DNA of 64,000 bases, taken from positions 186,001-250,000 of the forward strand of contig NZ_JACIBX010000003.1 of NCBI RefSeq assembly GCF_014195545.1, written 5' to 3'. The DNA is from Limimaricola variabilis (GTDB lineage: Bacteria; Pseudomonadota; Alphaproteobacteria; Rhodobacterales; Rhodobacteraceae). A program made the position numbers and the translations under genes. The notes beneath the pieces are model-generated. The model had not been told where the DNA came from, ran no database searches, and saw nothing but the letters and a program-made list of their open reading frames with translations. Below are positions 23,159-32,203 of the stretch, piece by piece. The first letter of the stretch is position 1. Each line of letters opens with the position of its first letter.

Positions 23159-24244
23159 CTATGGGGTCCACACTGACTTTGGCACGAAGACCTTGCCCTC
23201 CGCGAGCTTTCGTGCGGTGCGCAGGAGCCCGGCCGCCTCGAGGGTGAAGCCGCCTTCGGTCGAATACTCGACCAGCACGTCGATCGTGCCCGAGCCGTGC
23301 TCGAGCACGACGTTCGCGGGCGAGCCCACGGGGCGCTCGAGCAGACCATCGGCCACCGTGCCTGGGGTCAGGGCGCAGGAAGCCAGGCATTGCGCCCCGG
23401 TCACCGCCATGGATGGATGGGTGTTCCATGGCATGAAATAGCGTGTGGCGATCGAGCCGCCGCCCTGCGCGGGCGCGAGCAATCCGAACTTCGGCGTCAC
23501 CGACTTTGTCACGTCACCCATTCCCATGCGCCGCCCAGCTTCCAGCCGCACCGCCTCGATCCGCGCGAAGAGATCGCGGTCGGCATCGAGCTCGGCCGCG
23601 CTCTCGTAGCCCGTCACGCCGAAATCCGCGGCCCGGCCGATCACCATCGGCATGGCGACGTCCATGCAGGTGACCTCGACCCCGCCAATCTCATCACGCA
23701 GCTGCCCGGTGGGCAGGAAGGCCCCGGTGGCCGAGCCAACCACGCCGCGGAAGCTCAGCTCGACCGGCGCCGCCGTCCCCGGAACCCCGGCGATGGCCGC
23801 CTTGCCGTCATAGGACAGCCGCCCGCCCGGCGTCATCACCCGGGCCACGACCCGCGCGCCGGTGTTGACCGCGCGGATCTTCACCTCGGTGACGTCGCCG
23901 GTCACCGGCGCCAGCCCCATCTCGATCGCCGCCGGGCCGACGCCGGACAGGATGTTGCCGCAGGTCGGCTTGAAGTCCACCAGCCGCTCCGCGACCGCGA
24001 CCTGCGCGAAGAAGTAGTCGACATCGGCCCAGTCGTCCTCGGAAGCCGAGAGCATCGCCACCTTGGTGGTCACCGCCGCGCCGCCACCGATACCATCGAT
24101 GTTGAGCGGGTGCCCGGCGCCGAGCGCCGCGATCAGCACCTCAGCCAAGATCTCGCGATCCTCGGGCAGGTCCGAGCGCCGGAAATACGGCCCCCGCGAC
24201 GTGCCACCGCGCAAAAAGAGAAAGGGTATGCCAGTCTGAGTCAT
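23159..24244 (-). CDS. prpF: PrpF-family isomerase, copy 1
   Basis: A 361-residue member of the PrpF/4-oxalomesaconate tautomerase family (FLRGGTSRGPYF at the N-terminus, DFKPTCGNILSGVGPAAIEMGL with the active-site Cys near residue 95, and NTHPSMAVTGAQCLASC with the second Cys). These enzymes shift double bonds in aconitate-like acids without a cofactor. It is the last gene of tctC-tctAB-prpF module 1, 96 bases after tctAB. The final three residues (WTP in place of WGGSE) are supplied by island sequence, so the 3' end was rebuilt at the junction. With TcuAB nearby, isomerisation of trans- to cis-aconitate or a related acid is inferred. Confidence 0.85.
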   Translation of the reverse strand: MTQTGIPFLFLRGGTSRGPYFRRSDLPEDREILAEVLIAALGAGHPLNIDGIGGGAAVTTKVAMLSASEDDWADVDYFFAQVAVAERLVDFKPTCGNILSGVGPAAIEMGLAPVTGDVTEVKIRAVNTGARVVARVMTPGGRLSYDGKAAIAGVPGTAAPVELSFRGVVGSATGAFLPTGQLRDEIGGVEVTCMDVAMPMVIGRAADFGVTGYESAAELDADRDLFARIEAVRLEAGRRMGMGDVTKSVTPKFGLLAPAQGGGSIATRYFMPWNTHPSMAVTGAQCLASCALTPGTVADGLLERPVGSPANVVLEHGSGTIDVLVEYSTEGGFTLEAAGLLRTARKLAEGKVFVPKSVWTP

Positions 24245-24245
24245 G
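23168..24245. repeat. Direct repeat copy A (prpF segment)
   Basis: Appears identical to 34983-36060 at all stretches I compared by eye, with a constant offset of 11,815 bases. It covers nearly all of prpF. The left end (CCACACTGAC) coincides with the start of unrelated island sequence; the right end is at the ATG of prpF, after which the two copies diverge. Confidence 0.9.
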
Positions 24246-24340
24246 GAGGCTCCGAACGAGGCCCACAGGCCGTCAGAAAAGTCGGTGGAGACGGACGCGG
24301 CACCGGGGCTTCCGGCGCCGCAGCTTCGAGCAGGCTCGGA

Positions 24341-26317
24341 TCAACTGAAGGGCCAAGGCAATGCCATGTGCTCCTGCGCGAGCCCGTAGGGGAAGTTGAG
24401 CGACAGCGCCCAGGCCAGGAGCAGCACCACCCCAGCCGCCGAGGCGGTCATCAGCGCCGCCGGGACGAGCCGGGTCCGGGCCCGCAACAGAAGGAAGGCC
24501 GGGAAGAACAGCAGCAGCGCCGCATAGAAGCCCAGCACCGCGCTGCCCGCGACCAGCGCGGCGATCCAGCCGATGCCACCCCACATCCCCGCCAGCCCCT
24601 GATCGGGCGTGACGGCAAGCTCGGCATCGAAGCGCGCCTTATGGCCCGGCGCGGCGGTGACCAGCTGCGGCAGCAGCAGCGCGATCATCGCCAGGCCGAT
24701 CACCGCGGCGCTGGCCGGGAAGATCATGCCAAGGAAGCTATGACCGAGCGCATCGCGTAGCGCCCAGAGGAAGAACAGGCCGATCGCCGCCGCGAACAGC
24801 ACCTGCGGCAGGCGCTGGCGATCGGTCCCGCCAGCCTCGACGCTACCCGCGCTTCCGGTGTCGTCGACACGATTGCGCAGGCCGAGCACAACCGAGGCGA
24901 CGGTGAGCAATGCGAGGATGATCACGCCGGGACGGGTGACGAAGCCCCAGTCGTAGAATTGCACGGCTTGGTAGAAATAGGTTTCGGCCTGAGGTGCGAG
25001 CACGTAGCCGATCAACAGCGCCGGACGCGGCCAGCCGAAGCGCTTCATCAGCACGCCGAGCACGCCCAGCACCAGCAGCGCCACGAGATCGGCGAGGTCG
25101 CGGGTGGCCTGGAAAGCGGCGAAGCAGATCAGCGCGATCATGAAAGGCGCCAGCACCTGGAACGGCACGCGGGTCAGCCGGGCGATCGGAAGCGCCAGCA
25201 TCAGGCAGATCCCGGCGCCCATGACATTGGCGATCGCCAGCGACCAGATCACGGAATAGGTGATGTCGAGATCGGCACCGACCATGGCCGGGCCGGGCTC
25301 GATTCCCAGTAGCACCATGCCGCCCAGAAACACCGCCATCGAGCCCGAGCCGGGAATGCCGAACAGCATGGTCGGCAACAGCGCCCCGCCCTGCATGGCG
25401 TTGTTGGCGCTTTCAGGGGCAACAACGCCCCGGATGTCACCCTGGCCAAATTTCGGATCAGTCTTGGTGCTCTGCACCGCATGGCCATAGGCGATCCAGT
25501 CGACCACCGAGCCGCCGAGGCCCGGGATCGCGCCGATCATGCAGCCCAAGCCCGAGCAGCGCAGCGACAGGAACACGTTTCGCCACCAGTCGCGCAGGCC
25601 CTGCCCCCAGCCAGAACCCAGCGCGTTGCCTTCGGCGATGGCGGCGTTGCGGCGCAGCAGGTCGGCGATCTCGGGGATGGCGAAGAAGCCGAGACCCACC
25701 ACGACGAGTGGAATGCCGTCATAGAGATAGTCGAATCCCATGATCATGCGAAATTCGCCGGTCGCGGGCGAGCCGCCGATCGAACCGATCAGCAAGCCCA
25801 CGACGCAGGCCGCGAGCCCCTTGGCGAGGCTGCGCCCCGCGAGCACAGCAACCATCGAGAGGCCGAACAGGGTCAGCATGAAAAGCTCGGCCGAGCCGAA
25901 CATCAAGATCAGCGGCCGGGCGATTACCACGAAACCGGTCAGCACCAGCGCACCGAAGAGGCCGCCGAACATCGAGCTGACGAAGGCGGCGGACAACGCG
26001 CGCGCCGCCTGTCCCTGCCGGGCCAAAGGAAAGCCATCCAGCACCGTGGCCTGGCTTGCCGATGAGCCGGGAATGCCCATCAGCACCGAGGAGAATGTAT
26101 CAGAAGTCGGGATCACCGCGACGAGGCCGATCAGCATCGCCAGCGCCGAGACCTCGTCCATGCCATAGAGGAACGGCACCAGAAGAGAGAGGCCGGCGAT
26201 GCCGCCCAGACCCGGGATGACGCCGACCGTCAGGCCGACCGAGACGCCCAGCAGCATGTAGAGCAGGTGCTGGAAGGTGAGCAAAGTCGCGAGAGCGTTG
26301 ATGAGCGTGTCCGCCAC
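24341..26317 (-). CDS. tctA: TctA-TctB fusion, tripartite tricarboxylate transporter, module 1
   Basis: A 658-residue inner-membrane protein. Residues 1-500 are the large TctA subunit: GVIPGLGGIAGLSLLVPF, the signature MGIPGSSASQATVLDGFP, and the repeat motif GAIPGLGGSVVDWIAYGHA. The C-terminal 150 residues carry four predicted helices (FLGMIFPASAAVIGLAMIAL, FYAALLLFFPAFLLL) like the small TctB subunit, which is not encoded separately. GTG 26317 with AAGGA upstream is preferred to an ATG at 26395. Import is driven by an ion gradient and depends on TctC. Substrate is probably a di- or tricarboxylate. Confidence 0.9.
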   Translation of the reverse strand: MADTLINALATLLTFQHLLYMLLGVSVGLTVGVIPGLGGIAGLSLLVPFLYGMDEVSALAMLIGLVAVIPTSDTFSSVLMGIPGSSASQATVLDGFPLARQGQAARALSAAFVSSMFGGLFGALVLTGFVVIARPLILMFGSAELFMLTLFGLSMVAVLAGRSLAKGLAACVVGLLIGSIGGSPATGEFRMIMGFDYLYDGIPLVVVGLGFFAIPEIADLLRRNAAIAEGNALGSGWGQGLRDWWRNVFLSLRCSGLGCMIGAIPGLGGSVVDWIAYGHAVQSTKTDPKFGQGDIRGVVAPESANNAMQGGALLPTMLFGIPGSGSMAVFLGGMVLLGIEPGPAMVGADLDITYSVIWSLAIANVMGAGICLMLALPIARLTRVPFQVLAPFMIALICFAAFQATRDLADLVALLVLGVLGVLMKRFGWPRPALLIGYVLAPQAETYFYQAVQFYDWGFVTRPGVIILALLTVASVVLGLRNRVDDTGSAGSVEAGGTDRQRLPQVLFAAAIGLFFLWALRDALGHSFLGMIFPASAAVIGLAMIALLLPQLVTAAPGHKARFDAELAVTPDQGLAGMWGGIGWIAALVAGSAVLGFYAALLLFFPAFLLLRARTRLVPAALMTASAAGVVLLLAWALSLNFPYGLAQEHMALPWPFS

Positions 26318-26429
26318 GGCAGCGATCCTTGGTATGGCAGCGACAAGCCGGCGCCCGCCCCCACCGCTTTGCGCGATGGGGTAGGCCAAGCGCATGCCCG
26401 CCGCAGCGATGTCGGTAATAGGGAATGGT

Positions 26430-26456
26430 GCCGGGCGGACATGAGGGCCGCCCGGC
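26430..26456 (-). terminator. Intercistronic hairpin between tctC and tctAB, module 1
   Basis: GCCGGGCG (26430-26437) and CGCCCGGC (26449-26456) are perfect complements with an 11-base loop, just after the tctC stop. In such operons a hairpin here lets the binding protein be made in excess of the membrane subunit. The second module has one at the same place. Confidence 0.55.
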
Positions 26457-26464
26457 GGCCGGGC

Positions 26465-27571
26465 TTATTCGCCCAGACGAACGCCGTATTCGCCGGCCAG
26501 CATCTCGACCACCTGATCGCGAAGCTCGGGCGCGATGGTGGTACCACGTTCGAATAGGGTCTGGGCCTGCGGACCGGTCACCTGCTCGTAGGTACCGAGA
26601 ACGGCCTCCTTCGCGGACTGGTATTCAGGATCGGCCTTCATTGCCTCGAAGGCTGCCTCGTAGGCCGTGACGATCTCGTCGGGGGTTTCCGACGGCACGA
26701 CGACAAGCTTCTGGGCCGGGAAGCCGGCGGCAAAGAATGCGAAGTAGGCGTCGAATTCCGGTCCCTCGGCCGGCTGACCGGTCAGGGTCTCGTAGGCCTC
26801 GCCGAAATGCGGCAGGTCGGGGAAGGTCGGGTCGCGAACCAGCACGCCATCCTCGTCGAGAGCGCCCCAGCTGAATAGCGGCACGGCCTGACCGGCTTCG
26901 ACCAGTGGCTGGACGTTGCTGATATATGCGGAGGAGGTCTGGTAATCGATGTTCACCTCGCCGCGCTCAAAGGCGATCCGTCCATCGCTGCGGCCCTGGA
27001 AACCGAAGACGTGGCGCGCATCGAGCCCCATCGCCTCGAAGGCCAGCAGCGGCACGAGATCGAGCGAAGTCGCGCCCTGGCTGGCATAAGTCAGCTTCTG
27101 ATCCGCGAGCTTGCCGATCTCCTCAGGCGCGGTCACCCCGGTCGCGGGGGTGGTGTAGACCACGCCACCGGTGGGCGAGGCCATGACCACCTTCCAGTCC
27201 TGATAGTCGTAACGCACGCGCGGGTCGTTCAAGAGGTAGGGAAACTGGGTCGAGCCGGAGGTGCCCAGCAGCTGCAATCCGTCCGGCTTGGCGCGGGCTG
27301 CATAAAGGTTCGCGCCCTTGGTCGAACCGCCGCCTGGTTCGTTGACGACGACCACCGTCGGATTGCCCGGCAGGTACTTTTGCAGGAACGGTGCGTTGAA
27401 GCGGGCCCAAGTGTCCGAGCCGCCGCCGGGCGAGAACGGGATGATCCACTCGATGGTCTCGCCTTCGAAGCTGACCGAGGCCTGCGCCGACATGGGCAGC
27501 GTCAGCGCGACGCCGGTCCACAGCGCCATGGCCAGTCCCGTCCTGCGGGTGATGCCGAGATTCTTTGACAA
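26465..27571 (-). CDS. tctC: TctC-type periplasmic substrate-binding protein, module 1
   Basis: A 368-residue periplasmic binding protein. A signal peptide (RRTGLAMALWTGVALTLP, ending SAQA) precedes the mature domain, with IEWIIPFSPGGGSDTWAR and NEPGGGSTKGAN, the ligand-contact loops of the TctC/Bug family. TTG 27571 is chosen because GGGAGGACGAC precedes it and the signal peptide then has normal length; the frame is open further upstream but overlaps the tctD promoter. It faces tctD-tctE across about 150 bases, which must hold the regulated promoter. The protein also triggers expression through TctE in known systems. Confidence 0.88.
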   Translation of the reverse strand: MSKNLGITRRTGLAMALWTGVALTLPMSAQASVSFEGETIEWIIPFSPGGGSDTWARFNAPFLQKYLPGNPTVVVVNEPGGGSTKGANLYAARAKPDGLQLLGTSGSTQFPYLLNDPRVRYDYQDWKVVMASPTGGVVYTTPATGVTAPEEIGKLADQKLTYASQGATSLDLVPLLAFEAMGLDARHVFGFQGRSDGRIAFERGEVNIDYQTSSAYISNVQPLVEAGQAVPLFSWGALDEDGVLVRDPTFPDLPHFGEAYETLTGQPAEGPEFDAYFAFFAAGFPAQKLVVVPSETPDEIVTAYEAAFEAMKADPEYQSAKEAVLGTYEQVTGPQAQTLFERGTTIAPELRDQVVEMLAGEYGVRLGE

Positions 27572-27721
27572 GTCGTCCTCCCTTGATGTCTTAGAGTTCG
27601 AACGGTCCCGGCGGATCTCCTCGTCCCCGCCGTGCCCGGGGTCCACGGCGGCTGTCGCCGGTGGCCCTGACCCGGCGGGATACACCCGCAACCTGTCCGA
27701 AAGCTGTCGGGATCGAATTTC

Positions 27722-28393
27722 ATGCGGATCGTTCTGATCGAAGACAATGAGGGCCTCGCCAAGGGGCTTTCTGCCGCGCTGCGCGATCATGGCTTCGCCG
27801 TCGACTGGCTCGCCGACGGGGCGGAGGGCGAGAGGTTCCTGCGCAACGAGGGGGCCGACATTGCCATCATCGACGTCAACCTGCCGGGCTTGGGCGGGCT
27901 GGAAATCCTGCGCAGCCTGCGGGTGCGCGGCGATGCCGTGCCAGTCCTGATGCTGACCGCGATGGGAAAGACCTCGGACCGGGTCACCGGGCTCGAGGCC
28001 GGAGCTGACGACTATCTCGTGAAACCTTTCGAGGTGGCCGAGCTGGTGGCGCGGCTGCGCGCGCTGGCCCGCAGGCGGCCGGAACTGCGCGCCAATGTCG
28101 AAAGCTTCGGGGCGCTCAGGCTCGACCGCGCCGCACGCCGGCTCTCCGGGCCGGCAGGACCCATCGACCTACCCCGCCGCGAGTTGGCCCTGTTCGAGGT
28201 TCTCGCGGCGAATTCCGGCCGCATCGTCGAGAAACAGAGAATCGCCGCCACGCTCTACGGTACGGGCTCGGAGGTCGAGCCCAATGCCGTGGAGATCCTC
28301 GTGTCACGGCTAAGGCGCAAGATCGAGGGTCATGGCGTAACGATCCGGACCGCGCGCGGCCTGGGCTACATGCTCGACGACGGAGGCGCGTGA
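27722..28393 (+). CDS. tctD: TctD-like response regulator, module 1
   Basis: A 223-residue OmpR/PhoB-type regulator. Receiver domain residues 1-115 with acidic pocket IEDNE, phosphoacceptor Asp in IIDVNLPG (residue 51) and Lys in DDYLVKPFE; winged-helix domain from about 125 (ELALFEVLAANSGRIVEK, VEILVSRLRRKI, ARGLGYML). It overlaps the kinase gene by one base (TGATG) and is divergent from tctC, so it is expected to activate the tct operon in response to external carboxylate. Confidence 0.92.
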   Translation: MRIVLIEDNEGLAKGLSAALRDHGFAVDWLADGAEGERFLRNEGADIAIIDVNLPGLGGLEILRSLRVRGDAVPVLMLTAMGKTSDRVTGLEAGADDYLVKPFEVAELVARLRALARRRPELRANVESFGALRLDRAARRLSGPAGPIDLPRRELALFEVLAANSGRIVEKQRIAATLYGTGSEVEPNAVEILVSRLRRKIEGHGVTIRTARGLGYMLDDGGA

Positions 28394-29751
28394 TGCGGCT
28401 GTCGCTCAGGGCGCGGCTGTTCACGATGATCGTGCTGCCACTGGTGCTGGTGGCCGGTCTCGCGTCCTGGGCGCGACTCGACAGCGCCACGCAGCTGTCG
28501 CAGCGGCTCTATGACCAGACGCTGATGGCCGTGGCGCTGGTGATCTCGCGTGACGTGCTGCTGAGCGAGGGCGACATCCTGACCGGTGCGCTCACGGGCG
28601 CGCTGAGCGAGGCGCTGGGAGACCGCGTCTTCTACCGGATTGTCGGACCGGAGGGCAGTTTCGTCACCGGCTTCTCGGAGGCTCCCGCGCCGCCACCCGG
28701 CGATGGCGCGGACATGCCGCGCTTCTACGACAGCACTCTGGACGGGGTGCCGGTGCGGGTCGTGACGCTGCGCGAGCACTTCGACGACCCGCGTTTCGAA
28801 GGCTGGGTCACGGTGCAGGTCTGGCAAACCGTGTCCGAACGCGCTGCGCTCAGCCTGCGGCTGCTGGCACAGACGATCTTCTCGCTCGCCTCTGTGATTG
28901 TCACGGCCGGGCTGATCGTCTGGTTCGGTATCCACCGTGGCTTGCGGCCGATGCGCCAGCTCGAAGCGGCAATCGCGGCCCGCACCCCCGACGATCTCCA
29001 TCCGATCCGTCGCTGGGTGCCGCCCGAGATGAACCGCTTGGTCGAGGCGACGAACGACCTTTTAGCGCGGCTTCGTGCAGCCTTCGCCGCGCGCGACGCC
29101 TTCATCTCTGACGCAGCTCACCAGATCCGAAATCCAATCGCATCGCTGCAAGTTCAGGCCGAAGCACTTCTCACCGCACCCGACGAGGCCAGCTTGCGCC
29201 GCCGTGCCGGTGATCTGGCGGCAGATGCGCGGCGCGCCGGGCGTTTGACCAACCAGTTGCTGTCGATGGAGAAGGTCCGCGGCCGCAGCCTGCGCCGCGA
29301 ACGGTCCCAACTCGACCTCGTGGCGCTGGCGACGGAAACGTCCCGAGGCTTCGCCGCGCGCGCCTTGCGGCGGGGTGTGGAAGTTTCCTTCGCCTCGACC
29401 GGTACGCCCCGGTCGGTGATAGCCGACCGCGTGCTGGTGGAGGAAATGCTGGTCAATCTGCTCGACAACGCCTTGATGCACGGCGCGGCTCATGGCGGTG
29501 AAATTGCCGTGACGCTCGATTTCGCCCCTGAGGCCGTCACCCTCGCTGTAGCGGATGACGGCCCCGGTGTGCCAGACGACCTGCGCGAACGGATCTTCGA
29601 CCGATTCTTTCGTGCGGAGGATGACGGCACTGCGGGCTGTGGTCTGGGGCTTGCGATCGCGCGCGATGTCGCGCAGGCGCATGGCGGCGATGTGCGGCTC
29701 GCCTCGGGCACCCAAGGAGCGCGGTTCGAAGCCGTCCTCCCGCTATCCTGA
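28393..29751 (+). CDS. tctE: TctE-like sensor histidine kinase, module 1
   Basis: A 452-residue membrane kinase: helix near residues 10-28, periplasmic sensor of about 125 residues, second helix near 160-180, a short HAMP-like linker, H-box DAAHQIRNPIASLQ, N-box LVNLLDNALMHGA, DDGPGVPD and GCGLGLAIARDV. The small TctE-type periplasmic domain probably contacts substrate or loaded TctC. ATG 28393 overlaps the regulator stop. It ends six bases before the convergent tcuB stop. Confidence 0.92.
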   Translation: MRLSLRARLFTMIVLPLVLVAGLASWARLDSATQLSQRLYDQTLMAVALVISRDVLLSEGDILTGALTGALSEALGDRVFYRIVGPEGSFVTGFSEAPAPPPGDGADMPRFYDSTLDGVPVRVVTLREHFDDPRFEGWVTVQVWQTVSERAALSLRLLAQTIFSLASVIVTAGLIVWFGIHRGLRPMRQLEAAIAARTPDDLHPIRRWVPPEMNRLVEATNDLLARLRAAFAARDAFISDAAHQIRNPIASLQVQAEALLTAPDEASLRRRAGDLAADARRAGRLTNQLLSMEKVRGRSLRRERSQLDLVALATETSRGFAARALRRGVEVSFASTGTPRSVIADRVLVEEMLVNLLDNALMHGAAHGGEIAVTLDFAPEAVTLAVADDGPGVPDDLRERIFDRFFRAEDDGTAGCGLGLAIARDVAQAHGGDVRLASGTQGARFEAVLPLS

Positions 29752-29757
29752 ATTCGC

Positions 29758-30828
29758 TTAGCTCGCCTCCCGCCGTTGCGCGTCCCGGACCAGCGCCGCC
29801 AGCCGGTAGAAGCCATGTGCCATCTTGGTGAAGGGCATCAGCAGGAAGAAGGCCAGCACTCCGCCCAGATGCAGCGCGAGGATCATTGGCAGCGCCGCGT
29901 GATCGCGCAGCAGCCAGAGCGCCAGCCCGCTCCATGCTACGAAGGCCAGGAGCAGTACGAAGCCCATCTCGCCGCCCCAGGCGCGCGGTGCACCGAGCTC
30001 GGGATCGGCCTTAAGCTTGAGATGCGCGAGCCACAGCGCACCCACCCCGAGCAGCAGCCCGCCCGGCACGCCCAGGAGCTTCGGCAGCGACCAGAAGCCG
30101 TAAGGCGCGGGCGCGTCGAAGACGTAGTGCAGCACGGTGCCAGACGAGGTCGATGCGAAGCAAAGCAGGAAGCCTACCAGCACGGCGGTGTGGGCATGTC
30201 GGCGCGCTTGGCTAAAGCGGTCTTCCTCCTCGAAGTTGCAGCCGTCACCATGCCCGCCAGCGAGGTTGCGCATTTTCGCGGCCGAGCCAAAGGCATGGCG
30301 CAGATGGCCGAGCGTGATCCGCCCGCCTCCGACATGCGCCCAATAGCGGCGCAGGCTGACGGAAAGGCTCGCGAGCGGCAGTAGGAAGGCCGGCGCGAAG
30401 ATCGCCACCATGGCGTTGTGCGACAGCACCGCGTAGAAGCCCTCGCCCTCCGCCGGCAGGGCGCGCGCGGCGAGGAAAAGCGCCGCGAAGCCCAGCACGA
30501 AGGCGACGGCGATCATCGTGCCGCTGCGCTGGAACGCGCGCGCGAGCCCGCCGGGCCAGGCGAAGGTGTCCCAGCTGTCATGCCGCAGCTCTGCCAGCGC
30601 CTTGGGCAGGTTCAGGTCGAACTCGTGCGGCGCGGTGTACTGGCACGCATGGTAGCAGTTGCGGCAGTTGTGACAGAGATTGGCAAGCTGTGTGAGGTCG
30701 GCCTCCGCGAAAGCGCGCTCAGCCTGCAAGGCGGGGAACACCGCGCAATAGCCCTCGCAGTAGCGGCAGGCGTTGCAGATCTCCGCCTGGCGGCGTGCTT
30801 CTTCGACGAATTCAGGCTGCATTTGCAT
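29758..30828 (-). CDS. tcuB: TcuB, tricarballylate (CobZ-type) membrane electron-transfer protein
   Basis: A 356-residue protein. The N-terminus has two cysteine clusters, CNACRYCEGYC and CHNCRNCYHAC, for 4Fe-4S centres; six membrane helices follow with histidines suitable for haem. TcuB reoxidises the flavin of TcuA and passes electrons to quinone. ATG 30828 overlaps the tcuA stop by 17 bases, so the pair is coupled. Length is close to the Salmonella protein. The substrate could be tricarballylate or a similar acid. Confidence 0.9.
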   Translation of the reverse strand: MQMQPEFVEEARRQAEICNACRYCEGYCAVFPALQAERAFAEADLTQLANLCHNCRNCYHACQYTAPHEFDLNLPKALAELRHDSWDTFAWPGGLARAFQRSGTMIAVAFVLGFAALFLAARALPAEGEGFYAVLSHNAMVAIFAPAFLLPLASLSVSLRRYWAHVGGGRITLGHLRHAFGSAAKMRNLAGGHGDGCNFEEEDRFSQARRHAHTAVLVGFLLCFASTSSGTVLHYVFDAPAPYGFWSLPKLLGVPGGLLLGVGALWLAHLKLKADPELGAPRAWGGEMGFVLLLAFVAWSGLALWLLRDHAALPMILALHLGGVLAFFLLMPFTKMAHGFYRLAALVRDAQRREAS

Positions 30829-32203
30829 ATGCGGCGGCCTCCTTGCCTGCGATACGTCCAAAGACGGTTCCGATGGTCATGCCGAAGCCGGCGAGATAGC
30901 CTTGGCCCAAGATCGAGCCCGCCATGGTCTCGCCTGCGGCCCAGAGATTGCGGATCGGGCCCCGGTCGGTGGCGCACTGCGCGCGTTCGTCGACCTTGAG
31001 CCCGAGATAGGTAAACGTGACACCGGTTTTCAGCGAGTAGCCGTAGAAGGGCGGCTCGGTGATTGGCCGGGCCCAGTTGGTCTTGGGCGGGGTCAGCCCT
31101 GTCGTGGTGACGCCGTCGAGTTCCATCGGGCTGAAGCCCGAGGTGTCGCCGCAAGCCGAGTTGAATTCGGCCACCGTGGCCGCGACCTTCTGTGCGGGTA
31201 GCCCCATCATCCCGGCCAACTCCTCGATGCTGTCCGCCCTCAGGGGCGGAAAGACCGAGGGCATGAAGAGGTTTATGCTCTTCGCGTCGATGATGACGTG
31301 GCCCACCTGGTCGGGCTGCGCTGCGACCAGACGGCCCCAGATCGCGTAGCGCTTGGGCCAGACATCCTCTCCCTCGTCGTAGAAGCGCTCGCCTTCGTTG
31401 TTGACCACGATGGAGAACGGCACGCAGTCGAGCCGGGTGACGATGCCGCCGTCATAGAGCGGCGCGCGCCCATCGATGGCGACCGCGTGGCACTGGGTCG
31501 GATCGCCGACCGAGGCCACGCCCTGACCCAATAGATCGGCCAGCACGACGCCGCGGTTGTAGGGCGTGCCTCGGATCAGGAAGTTCTTCGCCGCCGGTCC
31601 CCAGGCCCGCGCCAGCCAGTCGCGGTCGGCCTGGAACCCGCCCGAGGCCACGACCACGGCGCGCGGTGACAGGCTATGGGATTGGCCCTCATGATCGAAG
31701 TCGACCCGAGCGATGCAGTCGCCATCGAGTTCGAGATGCGTGACATGCGCCTCGTAGCGCACCTCGACGCCCAGTGCCTCGACGGTGCGGTAATAGGCGT
31801 TCACCAGACTTTTGCCGCCGCCCATGAAGAAGGCGTTGGTCCGTGCGAGGCTCAGCGTGCCCGAGAGCGAGGGCTGGAAGCGCACGCCATGCGCCTCCAT
31901 CCAGGGCAGGCAGTCCTGCGAGGACTGGATGGCGAGGCGCGCGAGTCCTTCGTCAGTCTTGCCGCCGGTCACCTTCATCAGGTCGGCTACGTATTCTTCT
32001 TCCTCATAGGCATCGACCAGCACCGAGAGCGGTCCATCATGCATGCAGCGGAAGTTGCGGGTGTGGCGCGAATTGCCGCCGCGATAGGGCTTGGGCGCAG
32101 CCTCGAGAATCAGCACCCGCGCCCCCGCCTCCGCGGCCTCGATGGCGGCGCAAAGCGCAGCGTTGCCGCCGCCGATCACCAGAATGTCGGGCGTGTCCGT
32201 CAC
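30812..32203 (-). CDS. tcuA: TcuA, FAD-dependent tricarballylate dehydrogenase
   Basis: A 463-residue flavoprotein with the N-terminal dinucleotide motif VIGGGNAALCAAIEAAEAG, GGNSRHTRNFRCMH (substrate-side residues typical of TcuA/CobZ proteins) and a C-terminal FAD motif (NLWAAGETMAGSILGQGYLAG). It oxidises tricarballylate to cis-aconitate, which enters the citric acid cycle. GTG 32203 overlaps the gntR stop (GTGA). Order gntR-tcuA-tcuB on one strand makes a compact operon. Confidence 0.9.
   Translation of the reverse strand: MTDTPDILVIGGGNAALCAAIEAAEAGARVLILEAAPKPYRGGNSRHTRNFRCMHDGPLSVLVDAYEEEEYVADLMKVTGGKTDEGLARLAIQSSQDCLPWMEAHGVRFQPSLSGTLSLARTNAFFMGGGKSLVNAYYRTVEALGVEVRYEAHVTHLELDGDCIARVDFDHEGQSHSLSPRAVVVASGGFQADRDWLARAWGPAAKNFLIRGTPYNRGVVLADLLGQGVASVGDPTQCHAVAIDGRAPLYDGGIVTRLDCVPFSIVVNNEGERFYDEGEDVWPKRYAIWGRLVAAQPDQVGHVIIDAKSINLFMPSVFPPLRADSIEELAGMMGLPAQKVAATVAEFNSACGDTSGFSPMELDGVTTTGLTPPKTNWARPITEPPFYGYSLKTGVTFTYLGLKVDERAQCATDRGPIRNLWAAGETMAGSILGQGYLAGFGMTIGTVFGRIAGKEAAAYANAA

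Noticed and set aside
24959-26065. Long plus-strand frames opposite tctA (also opposite prpF, tctA2, the mutase and pccA).
   Set aside because: Histidine-, arginine- and glutamate-rich translations are mirror frames of high-GC genes with clear family motifs on the other strand.
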